A DNA stretch of 64,000 nt from the NCBI GenBank assembly GCA_015075405.1, contig JABTUK010000003.1:372001-436000 (forward strand). Direction: 5' to 3'. Position numbers and translations under genes: made by a program. This DNA comes from Anaerolineales bacterium (GTDB lineage Bacteria; Chloroflexota; Anaerolineae; 4572-78; J111). Position 1 is the stretch's first letter. Each line of letters starts with the position of its first letter. Positions 46,360-55,269 of the stretch are shown here, in pieces. A model generated the notes under the pieces. The model saw nothing but the letters and a program-made list of their open reading frames with translations, had not been told where the DNA came from and ran no database searches.

Positions 46360-46736
46360 ATACCACCATCGTCATTGAGTTTCTGCGCAAGGGCGATAAG
46401 AAAAACGCTGTTTTGTTCAAATTAGTGGATAACTACGACTTTTACCTGTCGGTTATCACTCATTTTGAAGTAGCTATTGGCCTCAAAACAGAGCGACAGC
46501 AAGCTGAATACCAAGACTTGCTGGCTCGTTGTCAAATATTACCCCTTGACCTGCGCTGTATTTCACAGGCGGTCAGTATCTATCGCTGGCTTAAACTCCA
46601 GAATGCCCAAATTGGTCTGGCTGATTTGCTGATTGGAGCCACCGCACTGGGTTATCAATTGCCCCTCGCCACCTTGAATGAAAAACATTTTGCCCGTATT
46701 CCTCAGCTCCAATGGGTTGATTTATCTTCGCCTTAA
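46335..46736 (+). CDS. PIN domain toxin (VapC-like)
   Basis: 133 residues. The acidic metal-site residues are D9 (LLDTTIVIEFL), E45 (THFEVAIGL) and D99 (GLADLLIGATA), with LNEKHF replacing the more usual T.D..F near the C-terminus. PIN toxins are ribonucleases that cut tRNA or rRNA when released from antitoxin. Directly downstream of and overlapping the small antitoxin-like gene. Confidence 0.88.
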   Translation: MATAPALLDTTIVIEFLRKGDKKNAVLFKLVDNYDFYLSVITHFEVAIGLKTERQQAEYQDLLARCQILPLDLRCISQAVSIYRWLKLQNAQIGLADLLIGATALGYQLPLATLNEKHFARIPQLQWVDLSSP

Positions 46737-47091
46737 CTATAAAGATCTTTCTTTCTCCTCGCCGCGAAGACCCCTTCTGGCTTAAACCAGAAAGCCACAA
46801 TCAGTAGACCGCAGCATCCTGAGTGCACGGAGCGCATATCGAAGGGTGCATTGCGGTCTACTGATATTGGCCGACCTGGTGGCGGTGTTGCAATAAGGAT
46901 TGGCCTCACCGGAACACAAGACGTTTGTGGTAAGGGTGAAGGCGCGGTAATTGATAGCGAAAGGTAAGAAATGAGGTAAAATAAGTGATGAGGCCCATGT
47001 TCGGTGTTGGAGCGGGTCTCATCATTGATTTCCCCTCAATGAGCGAATTGTTAGACCGCGTTTTATATAGATATCGTCTTACAAATCTATT
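46737..47091. other. Gene-free stretch with inverted repeats
   Basis: Holds a hairpin around CTTCTGG-CTTAAA-CCAGAAAG (46775-46795) and a perfect 13-bp inverted repeat (46801-46813 and 46852-46864, TCAGTAGACCGCA). No coding region here is supported. Confidence 0.55.
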
Positions 47092-48360
47092 TCAACGTAT
47101 TATTAGTGGTAGATATAACTGCTTATTTGATGGCTTCGGACAAATTGCCGCTCCTGTGGCAAAATCCCAGCGACAATTCGTACCAGTATCACCGAGTATG
47201 GTTTCTGCATTCAATAGATACGATTTATAGTCGTTAGCTCCATTCATAATATGGACTTCTGTCTTATGACCTGCGCCTGTGCCAATTTTGTTAATCCCAT
47301 ACAGGTCTGGCTTGCCATCTCCATTGTAGTCAAGGGGGGTAGAACCTGAACAATTACCAGATCGAAACCAATTACTTGGCTGTCCATTTAGGTAGTGGTG
47401 TCCTCCCTCATCCCATCTGCGTGGTCTACCACCATCAGAGTCCACATCATTAAAAATGACATCTTGAGCAATCCACCAATTGGGGGAAGTATAAGCATTA
47501 AAATGTAAATGTACCCCGGTAGCAGGACCGGTATTCCCTGCCCAACCCAGTGTATCTCCCTGTTGTACAGCTTTACCATACTGTTTAAGTTGATTCGGAA
47601 TGCTGCCTTGCGCTAAATGATAATAGGCACTGTAGCTGATCGGGCTAGTGTCATCATGTTTGATGTTCAAAAAGTTATTGCAACTGGAATTTCCAGCCGC
47701 ACATGTGTCCTGCCAACTATCCACGGTCCCACCTTTAGCAGCATGAATTTTAAAGGTTGCACCGTTATAACCGAAATCAAATGCATAATACAGGTCGCCG
47801 CCATGAGAAATACTTCTGGTTAATTCTCTAATCTGATTACACGCCCAGGGTAATTTATAACCGCTAAAAGTGGACATTATGGAGATTGATTGATTGGTGT
47901 TAGATGATAGAGAAGATTTTACACCCGGTGTTAGCAATACCTTTGGGATTTGTTTAGACCACGATTGCCAATTTGAGTCACCCCAAAAAGCAAGTTGCCA
48001 ATGTTGTTTATCATTATGAGCTATGAGATACATTGGCTTCATGCTGCTTTCCCAATTTCTCTGAGGCACAATAGTGACGATAGCCCAATCATCTGCTTGT
48101 TGTATTTGTTCAATTCTTGGCTGGAAAATAGTAAATGATGGGTTATCTGTATTAGCTATGGCCTCTTGTGCAGCCTGCCAGATCAACCCCGTGTCTGATG
48201 ACGGCATTGTTGCCATTTGGGAAGTTGGGGCTGGTGTTACAACTGGCTCTTGTCCCCATACTCGATTGCTATCGCCCCAAGTAATAATTTTCCAAAGTAA
48301 ACTTATCCCGACAAAAATTAAACAAACCCGTAAAACTCTCTTTGACAGTTTGTTTTTCAT
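47092..48360 (-). CDS. Secreted M23 family metallopeptidase with C-terminal LYLPLIIR tail
   Basis: 422 residues from ATG 48360 (AGGAGA upstream). A basic start and hydrophobic helix (~10-25) act as signal or anchor. The M23 zinc motifs are HGGDLYYAFDFG (H...D) and HLHF. A single FG-GAP/calcium-type repeat, DYNGDGKPDLYGINKIGTG, follows the peptidase domain. The protein ends NKQLYLPLIIR; short hydrophobic YLPL-type tails recur in secreted Chloroflexota proteins, to my knowledge without a defined role. It probably cuts peptidoglycan or peptides outside the cell. It is coupled by ATGA overlap to the small gene before it. Confidence 0.85.
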   Translation of the reverse strand: MKNKLSKRVLRVCLIFVGISLLWKIITWGDSNRVWGQEPVVTPAPTSQMATMPSSDTGLIWQAAQEAIANTDNPSFTIFQPRIEQIQQADDWAIVTIVPQRNWESSMKPMYLIAHNDKQHWQLAFWGDSNWQSWSKQIPKVLLTPGVKSSLSSNTNQSISIMSTFSGYKLPWACNQIRELTRSISHGGDLYYAFDFGYNGATFKIHAAKGGTVDSWQDTCAAGNSSCNNFLNIKHDDTSPISYSAYYHLAQGSIPNQLKQYGKAVQQGDTLGWAGNTGPATGVHLHFNAYTSPNWWIAQDVIFNDVDSDGGRPRRWDEGGHHYLNGQPSNWFRSGNCSGSTPLDYNGDGKPDLYGINKIGTGAGHKTEVHIMNGANDYKSYLLNAETILGDTGTNCRWDFATGAAICPKPSNKQLYLPLIIR

Positions 48361-48548
48361 TTCTGTTTCTCCTGGAGGCCGATGTCGCATACCTTTACCA
48401 AAATACTGGTTGAATCATTTCCGATCGGCCACCAAATCTGAGTGCTGACGTGGGTAGCCGCATAAACCACCCCGGCCCCAAACAGAACCAGCAAGATTAG
48501 ACCGCACCCCATAAAAAAGGAGATTGAATGAATTTGTAGACGGGACAT
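48357..48548 (-). CDS. Small single-helix membrane or secreted protein coupled to the M23 gene
   Basis: 63 residues. A hydrophobic segment at ~8-31 (SISFFMGCGLILLVLFGAGVVYAA) looks like a signal sequence with a possible AxA-type cleavage, leaving a ~33-residue peptide with one Cys and a Trp pair. Its stop overlaps the M23 start (ATGA), implying translational coupling. AAGGAAAG lies upstream. No family recognised. Confidence 0.6.
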   Translation of the reverse strand: MSRLQIHSISFFMGCGLILLVLFGAGVVYAATHVSTQIWWPIGNDSTSILVKVCDIGLQEKQK

Positions 48549-48790
48549 AACCTATTTCTTTCCTTGACCTAGTATTGAAATTGATACAGTTCGGACAGCA
48601 CAAAATCCCGCTTACCCCCTTGACACCCCGCCTTATCCCTCTTAAAATAGTCTCATCTGCCACACCTCAAACTTCCAGATTCATTCCATCATATCATAAC
48701 GTGGCTGATCTTATCCGTACCCGATAACGGATTTTGTCCGTCATTTTTAACGGATTGATCTACAGCAGATGGTAGACGGGAAATTGGCCT

Positions 48791-51700
48791 ATGCCCAACC
48801 GCCGCCCCAAACTCGCTGACCCTCACAAAGAACAACTGATCCGTTTGGTCAAAAGTTTGCTTGACCGTTCCGGCCTAACCATCGAAACTGTGCTGGCCCG
48901 CATGCAGACCCAGGGCTGCGACATCTCGCGGGCCACCTTTGAAAATTGCTTCACCACCCGAGCGGAACTCAAACCTAATGTTCCCCCCGACTACGCCCTG
49001 ACCCTCATCGCCGTCTTTATCGAGGGCTTGCCCAAACCCCGCCAATGCGCTGCTGCGGAAGCCTTGCGCCTGGCCGACCTGACCCGTCTGCCCCTCAGCC
49101 AACTGGAACCATTGCGCTACTTTTTCGACCCCGCCGAATTTACCGCCGCCTTGCAGAGCTACTTACCTTTACCCACCGGCGCGCCGCCCCCGCCACACGC
49201 AGCGCCCCGTGAAGATTGGGCGGAAGCGCCTGATGTGGCCGTTTTTTATGGTCGCCAGGCTGAACTGGTCACGTTAACCCACTGGGCCGTAGAGGAACGC
49301 TGCCGGCTCATTGGCCTCATGGGGCTGGGCGGGGTGGGCAAAAGCGCCCTCTGCGCCCGGCTGGGCCGGCAAATCAAGGGCCGCTTTGAGTGCGCCATCT
49401 GGCGTTCACTGCGTGAAGCCCTGCCCCTGGACATCCTCCTGGCCGAGTGGTTGCAATTTCTGCTCGACTCGCCCGAACCGCCGGCCGACCGGCTGGAACG
49501 GCAAATTGCCCGCCTGCTTGACTGCTTACGCCAACAACGCTGCCTGCTCGTTCTGGACAATGTCGAAGCTATTTTACCCACGGGCAGCCAGGCCGGGAGG
49601 TATCGCCCTGGTTATGAAGGCTACGGCCACCTGTTCCGGCGCATCGGCGAAAGCGATCACCGTAGTTGTCTGCTGTTAACCAGCCGTGAAACGCCGTCCG
49701 ACCTGGCCCTGCTGGCCGGCGATTTCTTGCCAACCCGCCTGCTAACGTTGAGCGGCCTGGACCTGGCAGCCGGGCAGTCTATCCTGCAAGATAAAGGTAT
49801 TTCCGGCCAGGCCACTGATCTGGCGGAAGTGGTGCGTCGTTATTCCGGCAATCCCCTGGCCTTAAAACTGGCTGCCGCCTCAATTCAAGAATTTTATGGT
49901 GGCCAGGCCAACCGCTTTTTAGATACCGGATCGGCCCTGTTTAGCGACACCCGCCATTTGCTGGAACAGCAGTTTAGCCGTTTGTCAGCTTTGGAGGCGG
50001 AAGTCATGTATTGGCTGGCCATTGAACGGGAACCTACTTCCCTGGTGTCGCTCCAGGCCGATATGCTCGGTTCCGGTTCAGTCCGAGAACTGGCCGAAGC
50101 CCTCCACTCCCTTCAACGCCGTTTTCTGATGGAGCAGGTCGAGGCCGGCTTCACCCTGCAAAATGTGATCATGGAGTTTGTTACCGACCGGCTGATCCAT
50201 CACCTTAGCCAGGAGATGCTGGCCGGACGGATTGAGTTGTGGCAAAAGTGCGCCCTGGTTAAAGTTCAGGGTAAAGAATATGTTCGCCAGATTCAAACAC
50301 GCCTCCTGTTGGCGCCCATTGCCGAGCGGCTGTTGGCCGCCCTGGGCCGGTCAGGGTTAGAGGCTCATCTGCGAGAAACGTTGGCTGCCTTGCGCCGCAG
50401 CCAGCCGCCCGTCCCCGGTTATGCCGCCGGGAATATCCTGAACTTGTTGACCTACTTGGATGCCGATCTCAGTGATCAGGACCTCTCCGGCCTCTTTATC
50501 TGGCAGGCCGATTTGCGGCAGACCGCTCTGCCGGGAGTCAACCTGGCGCAGGCTGACCTGAGCGGCTCTGTCTTCCGGCAACCTTTTGAAAGCGTCTGGG
50601 CTTTGGCCTTTAGCCCGGATGGTCAACATTTGGTCAGCGGCCTGGAAAATGGCGAAATTCGTCTATGGCGACTGAGCGATGGACAGCCCTGGTTGAGCCT
50701 TCTGGACCATAGTGGTTTTGTTTACGCTTTTGCGCTGAGTCCTGATGGTTGTTGGCTGGCCTCCAGTGGCAATGATCAAATTATCCGTTTATGGGATACG
50801 ACTACCTGGCACTGTCGCTATTGGCTGCGCGGTCATAGCAGTCGTTGCCGTGAAGTTGCTTTTAGCCCGGATGGCCGCCTCTTAGCCAGCGCCGGTGAAG
50901 ATCAGACCATTCGCCTCTGGGATATTTCCACCGGGCAAAGCCAGGGGGTTTTGAGCGGGCACACCGATCAAGTTTGGTCGGTGGCCTTTCATCCCCACAG
51001 CGGGTTGCTGGTCAGCAGCAGTTTAGACCAAACGGTACGCCTATGGGATGTCAATGCCGGAGAAGCCGTAGCCCATTGGCCGGTAGAGACAACCTGGCTG
51101 CGTTGCCTGGCTTTTAGCCCGGATGGTCGTTGGTTGGCCGGCGGCGCTCATGATAACAGCCTTTACCTCTGGTCCTGGCCCGATCTCAGCCCGCCCAAAA
51201 TCCTGGCCGGCCATACCGGCTATATCCGCCGGCTGATTTTTAGTCCCGATGGACGGTGGTTGGTCAGCGCCGGTGAGGATAAAGTTATCTGCTTTTGGGA
51301 GGTCAACAGTGGCCGCCGTCGCCATATTTTAACCGGACATGCCGGGCGTGTTTATGGCCTGGCCTTTAGCCCGGATGGCCGCCAGTTAGCCAGCAGTGGT
51401 GATGATAAGACTATCCATCTATGGGATGGGCAAACTCAGCAGAGCCTTAAAACCTGGCAGGGGTATGCCAATCGAGCTTTGGGCGTTGCTTTCAGTCCCG
51501 ACGGCCAGACTCTGGGCAGTAGCTACGGCGATGGCCGGGTGCAGTTGTGGCAGGCGCAGCCGGGTCGTCCCCTCAAAACGTTGGCCGGGCACAGCGATCG
51601 GGTTTGGGGGCTGGCCTTTAGTCCTGCCGGTCGCCTGTTGGCCAGCGGCAGTTATGATAAAACGATAAAAATTTGGGATTTAACGACCTATCAATGTCTC

Positions 51701-52501
51701 CACACGTTGTACGGACATACCGATTGGGTGCGGCAATTGACCTTTAGCCCCACCGGAGATGTTCTGATCAGCGTTAGCGATGACGCTACGATTCGCTTTT
51801 GGCGCGTTGAGAGTGGGGAATGTGAGCGAGTTTTGCATGGGCACACCAGTTGGATCTGGACGGCTGCTCTCAGCCCAGATGGGCGACTGCTGGCTACCGG
51901 CAGCGGCGACCAAACCGTCCGCTTGTGGCAGGTTGAAAGCGGTGAATGTGTCCACATCTTTTCTGAACACAGCGGCCAGGTGTGGGCGGTGGCTTTTAGC
52001 CCTGACGGACGGTGTTTGGCCAGCGCCGGACAAGACGCCACCATTCGCCTGTGGGATTTGCCAAGCCGCACCTGCAGCCGTACTTTGGCTGAGGGGGTGG
52101 GGCGAGTTTGGGGTCTCTGTTTCTCTGGGGATGGACAAGCCCTGGTTAGTGTAGGTGAGGATTATACCGGCCATGTGTGGGATATAGCTACTGGCCGCTG
52201 CCGCCAGAATTTGGCCGGTCACACCGATTTGGTGCTTGCTGTGGCCCTTCATCCAGGCGGAAGCATGCTGGCCACTGCCAGCCTCGATATTACTACTCGC
52301 TTGTGGGATATTGACAGCGGTCATAATTTAGCCACTTTGCGCCCCGACCGGCCCTATGAGCGCATGAACATCACCGATGTCACTGGCCTGACCGAAGTAC
52401 AAAAAGCCTCACTGCGAGCGCTGGGAGCGATTGAAAAGGATGAAGGCGGAAGGATGAAAAATAGAAACTCCTCTCACCCTATGATTTCCTATATCCTCTA
52501 A
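48791..52501 (+). CDS. NB-ARC/STAND ATPase with 14 WD40 repeats
   Basis: 1236 residues. An N-terminal ~125-residue helical domain (LVKSLLDRSGLTIETVLARMQ) resembles a DNA-binding or adaptor module. The STAND ATPase follows with Walker A GLGGVGKSAL, Walker B CLLVLDNVEAI and LLTSRE sensor. A winged-helix/linker region and a short pentapeptide-like stretch (LSDQDLSGLFIWQADLRQT) come next. Fourteen WD40 repeats then run to the C-terminus, enough for two seven-bladed propellers. The end RPYERMNITDVTGLTEVQK is shared with similar cyanobacterial and Chloroflexota proteins. STAND proteins oligomerise on ligand binding; some act in phage defence, but no effector domain is evident here. Confidence 0.9.
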   Translation: MPNRRPKLADPHKEQLIRLVKSLLDRSGLTIETVLARMQTQGCDISRATFENCFTTRAELKPNVPPDYALTLIAVFIEGLPKPRQCAAAEALRLADLTRLPLSQLEPLRYFFDPAEFTAALQSYLPLPTGAPPPPHAAPREDWAEAPDVAVFYGRQAELVTLTHWAVEERCRLIGLMGLGGVGKSALCARLGRQIKGRFECAIWRSLREALPLDILLAEWLQFLLDSPEPPADRLERQIARLLDCLRQQRCLLVLDNVEAILPTGSQAGRYRPGYEGYGHLFRRIGESDHRSCLLLTSRETPSDLALLAGDFLPTRLLTLSGLDLAAGQSILQDKGISGQATDLAEVVRRYSGNPLALKLAAASIQEFYGGQANRFLDTGSALFSDTRHLLEQQFSRLSALEAEVMYWLAIEREPTSLVSLQADMLGSGSVRELAEALHSLQRRFLMEQVEAGFTLQNVIMEFVTDRLIHHLSQEMLAGRIELWQKCALVKVQGKEYVRQIQTRLLLAPIAERLLAALGRSGLEAHLRETLAALRRSQPPVPGYAAGNILNLLTYLDADLSDQDLSGLFIWQADLRQTALPGVNLAQADLSGSVFRQPFESVWALAFSPDGQHLVSGLENGEIRLWRLSDGQPWLSLLDHSGFVYAFALSPDGCWLASSGNDQIIRLWDTTTWHCRYWLRGHSSRCREVAFSPDGRLLASAGEDQTIRLWDISTGQSQGVLSGHTDQVWSVAFHPHSGLLVSSSLDQTVRLWDVNAGEAVAHWPVETTWLRCLAFSPDGRWLAGGAHDNSLYLWSWPDLSPPKILAGHTGYIRRLIFSPDGRWLVSAGEDKVICFWEVNSGRRRHILTGHAGRVYGLAFSPDGRQLASSGDDKTIHLWDGQTQQSLKTWQGYANRALGVAFSPDGQTLGSSYGDGRVQLWQAQPGRPLKTLAGHSDRVWGLAFSPAGRLLASGSYDKTIKIWDLTTYQCLHTLYGHTDWVRQLTFSPTGDVLISVSDDATIRFWRVESGECERVLHGHTSWIWTAALSPDGRLLATGSGDQTVRLWQVESGECVHIFSEHSGQVWAVAFSPDGRCLASAGQDATIRLWDLPSRTCSRTLAEGVGRVWGLCFSGDGQALVSVGEDYTGHVWDIATGRCRQNLAGHTDLVLAVALHPGGSMLATASLDITTRLWDIDSGHNLATLRPDRPYERMNITDVTGLTEVQKASLRALGAIEKDEGGRMKNRNSSHPMISYIL

Positions 52502-52687
52502 TCCCTGCTGATATTAGACCTATACTTAAAATTATCAACGCGCCGCCACTCACCCACGCCCCCAGCCGCACCGAAGGCGGCCTGAATTCAAACACCACCG
52601 TATGTTCCCCTTCCGGCACGGCCACTGCCCGGAACATAATATTGACCGGCAAAATTTCGCCGCGCTCCGGCTCATATTTGGACCTTA
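52479..52687 (-). pseudogene. C-terminal fragment of a YfhO-like membrane protein
   Basis: About 68 residues (GEILPVNIMFRAVAVPEGEHTV, then a C-terminal hydrophobic helix). The PVNxxFRAVxVPxGEHTVxFxxRP pattern is the end of YfhO-family membrane proteins. Everything upstream is missing; the frame enters the left end of the IS at 52687. It overlaps the end of the WD40 gene tail to tail by 23 bases. Confidence 0.7.
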
Positions 52688-53857
52688 ACAAAATAATTGA
52701 CATATAGGGTATACTTAAGGCAGTTGACATAGGGAGGCAAAATCAACGCCCAAAATAACCAAACTATGCCTGGCTGCTAAACAGACCGAGGAGTTGACGA
52801 GGGCGCGAGACCACCACCCCAAAGCGTATGTGCGAGAAAGGGTCGCCGGTATTCTCAAGGTGAGTCAAGGCCAATCGGTGCGACAAGGTGGCTTTGCATG
52901 GGTTGCATAAAAGGCGCAGCGAACATACGGTCAAAGGTTGGATTGAGCGCTATCTGAGCGAGGGTATCGCTGGTTTGGTGGTGAAGACGGGCCGGGGACG
53001 CAAACCGGCTTTTTTCCCTCTCAGCCCAATGGAAGCGGAACAAGCAGTTGAATACCTGCTGCACCAGTCGCCTCGTCAATACGGGATCAAATGGACCCGC
53101 TGGCGGTTGCAAGATGTGGGACGAACGCTCCGATGGTTGGACGGCTGCACCGACGCCGGGATTTACAAGGTACTCAAACGCCTAGGCTTTAGTCGCAAGA
53201 AAGCCTTGTACTTTATCCACAGTCCCGACCCAAAGTATCGAACCAAGTGGGAACAGATTTTGCGGGCCTACCAGGAGGCTGTGACCCATCCCGAAGAGGT
53301 CATTATGTTGTTTCCGGATGAATTTACCTACTATCGGCGAGCGGACATCCGTCACAGTTGGCAACGGCGAGGACGACGGCAACACCGGCGGCAGCAACGG
53401 GCCGGGGCCAACACCAAAGCCCGGATTACAGCGGTCTTGAATGCTTTGACCGGTCAAGTGCTATACCGGCAACGCCATAAAATTGGGCAGCAAAAGGATC
53501 TGATGGAATTTTATGCCCAAATTCGGGCCGCTTATCCCCAGCTTCAGCGCATTTACTTGGTTCAGGACAACTGGCCGATCCACAAGCTACCAGCAGTCTT
53601 GCAAGCCGCGACCGATAACCAACTCACCCTCTGTTTTTGCCGACCTATGCCTCGTGGCTCAATCCGATTGAAAAATTGTGGCGCTGGCTGCAGCAGGACA
53701 TCTTGCACGATCATAATTTGAGCCACAATTTCAAGCAGTTACGTCGGGAAGTGATCGAGTTCTTAAAACAGTTTGCCGCTGGTTCCTTTCAACTGCTTCA
53801 TTATGTGGGTCTCCTGTCCGAGCAGGAACTCCAATCTATATGTCAATTAAATTGTTA
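52686..53857 (+). mobile_element. IS630-family insertion sequence, decayed
   Basis: Imperfect terminal inverted repeats: ACAAAATAATTGACATATAG at the left (from 52688) and CTATATGTCAATTAAATTGT at the right (to 53855), about three mismatches. TA occurs at both outer ends (52686-52687, 53856-53857), as expected for the TA target duplication of IS630/Tc1 elements. About 1.17 kb with one transposase gene. Confidence 0.85.
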
Positions 53858-53858
53858 A
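52746..53858 (+). pseudogene. IS630 transposase, inactivated
   Basis: The conceptual protein begins at ACG 52746 (xPKITKLCLAAKQTEEL) where relatives would have ATG, with GGGAGG eight bases upstream. A +1 frameshift lies near 52885 (extra G before GTGGCTTTGCAT). A second shift lies near 53636 in a T5 run, after which PTYASWLNPIEKLW continues. The DDE residues are D in FPDEFTYYRR, D in VQDNWPIH and E in NPIE. The first ~45 residues and the C-terminus are thus in other frames than the central part. The last slip could be programmed, but the lost start and first shift argue for decay. Confidence 0.85.
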
Positions 53859-54120
53859 GTTACAATACAACGTTTTGGAGGCAGGGTATGGCATCAAACT
53901 GGTGCGCGCCAGCGAAACCTTCAAAGCGGTTAACTTGAGTTTTGAGCAGGCTAAACTGCTTAATCTCCCCCACAGCACCGTGCTGCTGCGCAGCCGGGTC
54001 ACTTATGACAACCAAGGTCGGGTGGTAGCCTACGAAAGTGGCCTTTATCGCGGCCTTTACCGGCTGGAGTGGCAAGGTCGGGAAGTCAGTTCTTTTGATA
54101 CCAGCCTGACGGAAGAATGA
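53858..54120 (+). pseudogene. C-terminal fragment of a GntR/UTRA regulator
   Basis: About 80 residues (RASETFKAVNLSFEQAKLL, then VVAYESGLYRGLYRLEW) match the end of the UTRA ligand-binding domain of HutC-type GntR regulators. The HTH and first half of UTRA are absent and the fragment starts at the right end of the IS. Confidence 0.75.
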
Positions 54121-54139
54121 CTTCCAGGCCAGTTACCTT

Positions 54140-54832
54140 TCAGGCAAACTCTGACTGTTCTTTTAGATAGGTCTGGATCAAAGCCTCTTTGAGCGCTGTC
54201 TCAACATTGCTACGACCAAAGGCGATATTGGTCTGGATGGCTTCACGCGCCGCTGTCACATTGCCGGCTTGAATACAGGCCAGAACATGCAAGTGTTGCT
54301 GGCAGGTCTGAACCAGGCGCTCAACCGTAGTAATGTCGTGCATCCGCAGAAAAAAAAGCCGCTCGTTGATGTCATGCAACAACTCCAGCATGACCCGGTT
54401 GCCGGTAGCCTGGGCCAGGGTTTCGTGAAATAATTCGTCCTGCCGGGCCAGGTGAGCAGTATCCAATTCGTCCAGCGCATCCATAGCCAGTAAATTATTC
54501 CAGGTTTGATGCAGCCGCTGCCAGGCTGGCTGATCCATCCCCTGGCGAGCCAGTTGTTCCACCGCAAATAATTCCAAAGCCAGGCGAACATCGTACAGGT
54601 GGTGGATTTCATTCAAGTCAGGCTGTTTAACCGTACAGCCGCGATAGGGTACTTTATCTACCAGCTTGCTGTCCTCAAGCATACGCAGCGCTTCGCGGAT
54701 GGGGACCCGGCTTACGCCAAACTCACTGCATAAACTTTCCTCGGTCAAGCGTTGCCCCGGCGGATATTCCCACTGGATAATTCGATTTTTAAGGGTATCA
54801 AAGATTTCCTGGCTCAGGTTGTGTTTGTCCAT
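54140..54832 (-). CDS. GntR family regulator, FCD (FadR) subfamily
   Basis: 230 residues. The winged HTH (~8-75) includes GQRLTEESLCSEFGVSRVPIREALRMLEDSKLV. The C-terminal FCD domain carries the metal/ligand residues of the family (DVRLALELFAVE, H in ELDTAHLARQDELFHETLA, and later helices). It binds small carboxylic or related effectors. It is divergent from the ABC/biuret cluster, whose upstream region has a TTGTATACAA palindrome suited to this subfamily, so it is the likely local repressor. Confidence 0.93.
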   Translation of the reverse strand: MDKHNLSQEIFDTLKNRIIQWEYPPGQRLTEESLCSEFGVSRVPIREALRMLEDSKLVDKVPYRGCTVKQPDLNEIHHLYDVRLALELFAVEQLARQGMDQPAWQRLHQTWNNLLAMDALDELDTAHLARQDELFHETLAQATGNRVMLELLHDINERLFFLRMHDITTVERLVQTCQQHLHVLACIQAGNVTAAREAIQTNIAFGRSNVETALKEALIQTYLKEQSEFA

Positions 54833-54923
54833 ACTGAATTTGCCAACTTTTTAAATATGTGTAAAATTGCGTTCAAATTGGCCTGGAAAGCTTCTTTCCG
54901 GCCAAATCAATTACTCAAATGCG

Positions 54924-54954
54924 ACGACGCATTTTTTAAGGCGTCGTTTTTTTG
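54924..54954 (+). terminator. Terminator-like hairpin 1 upstream of the ABC operon
   Basis: ACGACGC (54924-54930) and GCGTCGT (54941-54947) around a 10-nt loop, followed by T7. Confidence 0.7.
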
Positions 54955-54990
54955 TTTTAGTAAACTGAATAAACATTTCTTCTGAGCAGC

Positions 54991-55042
54991 CGAGACGCTC
55001 TCAAATACCACCTGAAAAGGTTGGCATCTGAGGGCGTTTTTT
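54991..55042 (+). terminator. Terminator-like hairpin 2 upstream of the ABC operon
   Basis: CGCTCTCA pairs with TGAGGGCG (one G-U) enclosing an inner CCACCT-GAAA-AGGTTGG helix, followed by T6. No plus-strand gene precedes either hairpin, so they may insulate the operon or act on a leader transcript from a weak upstream promoter (TTGCCA-16-TAAAAT near 54839-54866). Confidence 0.55.
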
Positions 55043-55085
55043 GTTAACTATTTCCGGGCTTGGCACGGATCAATGAAGTTGTCCA

Positions 55086-55110
55086 TATTGTATACAATTT
55101 TGTATACGAC
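55086..55110 (+). promoter_or_regulatory. GntR-type operator, two half-overlapping palindromes
   Basis: TTGTATACAA (55088-55097) and TTGTATACGA (55100-55109), 12 bp apart centre to centre. This is the palindrome type bound by several FCD-subfamily GntR proteins. It lies in the expected promoter zone of the ABC operon. Confidence 0.6.
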
Positions 55111-55130
55111 ACAACCTGGGAGGAGTGTTT

Positions 55131-55259
55131 ATGAGCCAACGGCACACCGCCATTAACGAAAATCTTTGGCAGCCGTTGACCGGAGAGCCGGAGACCGAGG
55201 ACCGGGTGTTTGCTCGCTTGGCATGTAGCCGGTCTCCCGTCCCCGGTCGTATTTTCTAA
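55131..55259 (+). CDS. 42-codon leader open reading frame
   Basis: ATG 55131 follows GGGAGGAGTGTTT, a very strong ribosome site. The frame (MSQRHTAINENLWQPLTGEP...) ends at 55259, 10 bases before the ATPase start. Its second half is made of a GGAGACCGAGGACCGGG / CCGGTCTCCCGTCCCCGG hairpin of the short-period repeat type. It may be the remains of a longer gene, or a leader peptide. No family recognised. Confidence 0.4.
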   Translation: MSQRHTAINENLWQPLTGEPETEDRVFARLACSRSPVPGRIF

Positions 55260-55269
55260 GGAGTCGAAA

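Noticed and set aside
46985..47230. 81-codon plus-strand frame
   Set aside because: Overlaps the C-terminal coding region of the M23 peptidase on the other strand and has no recognisable feature.
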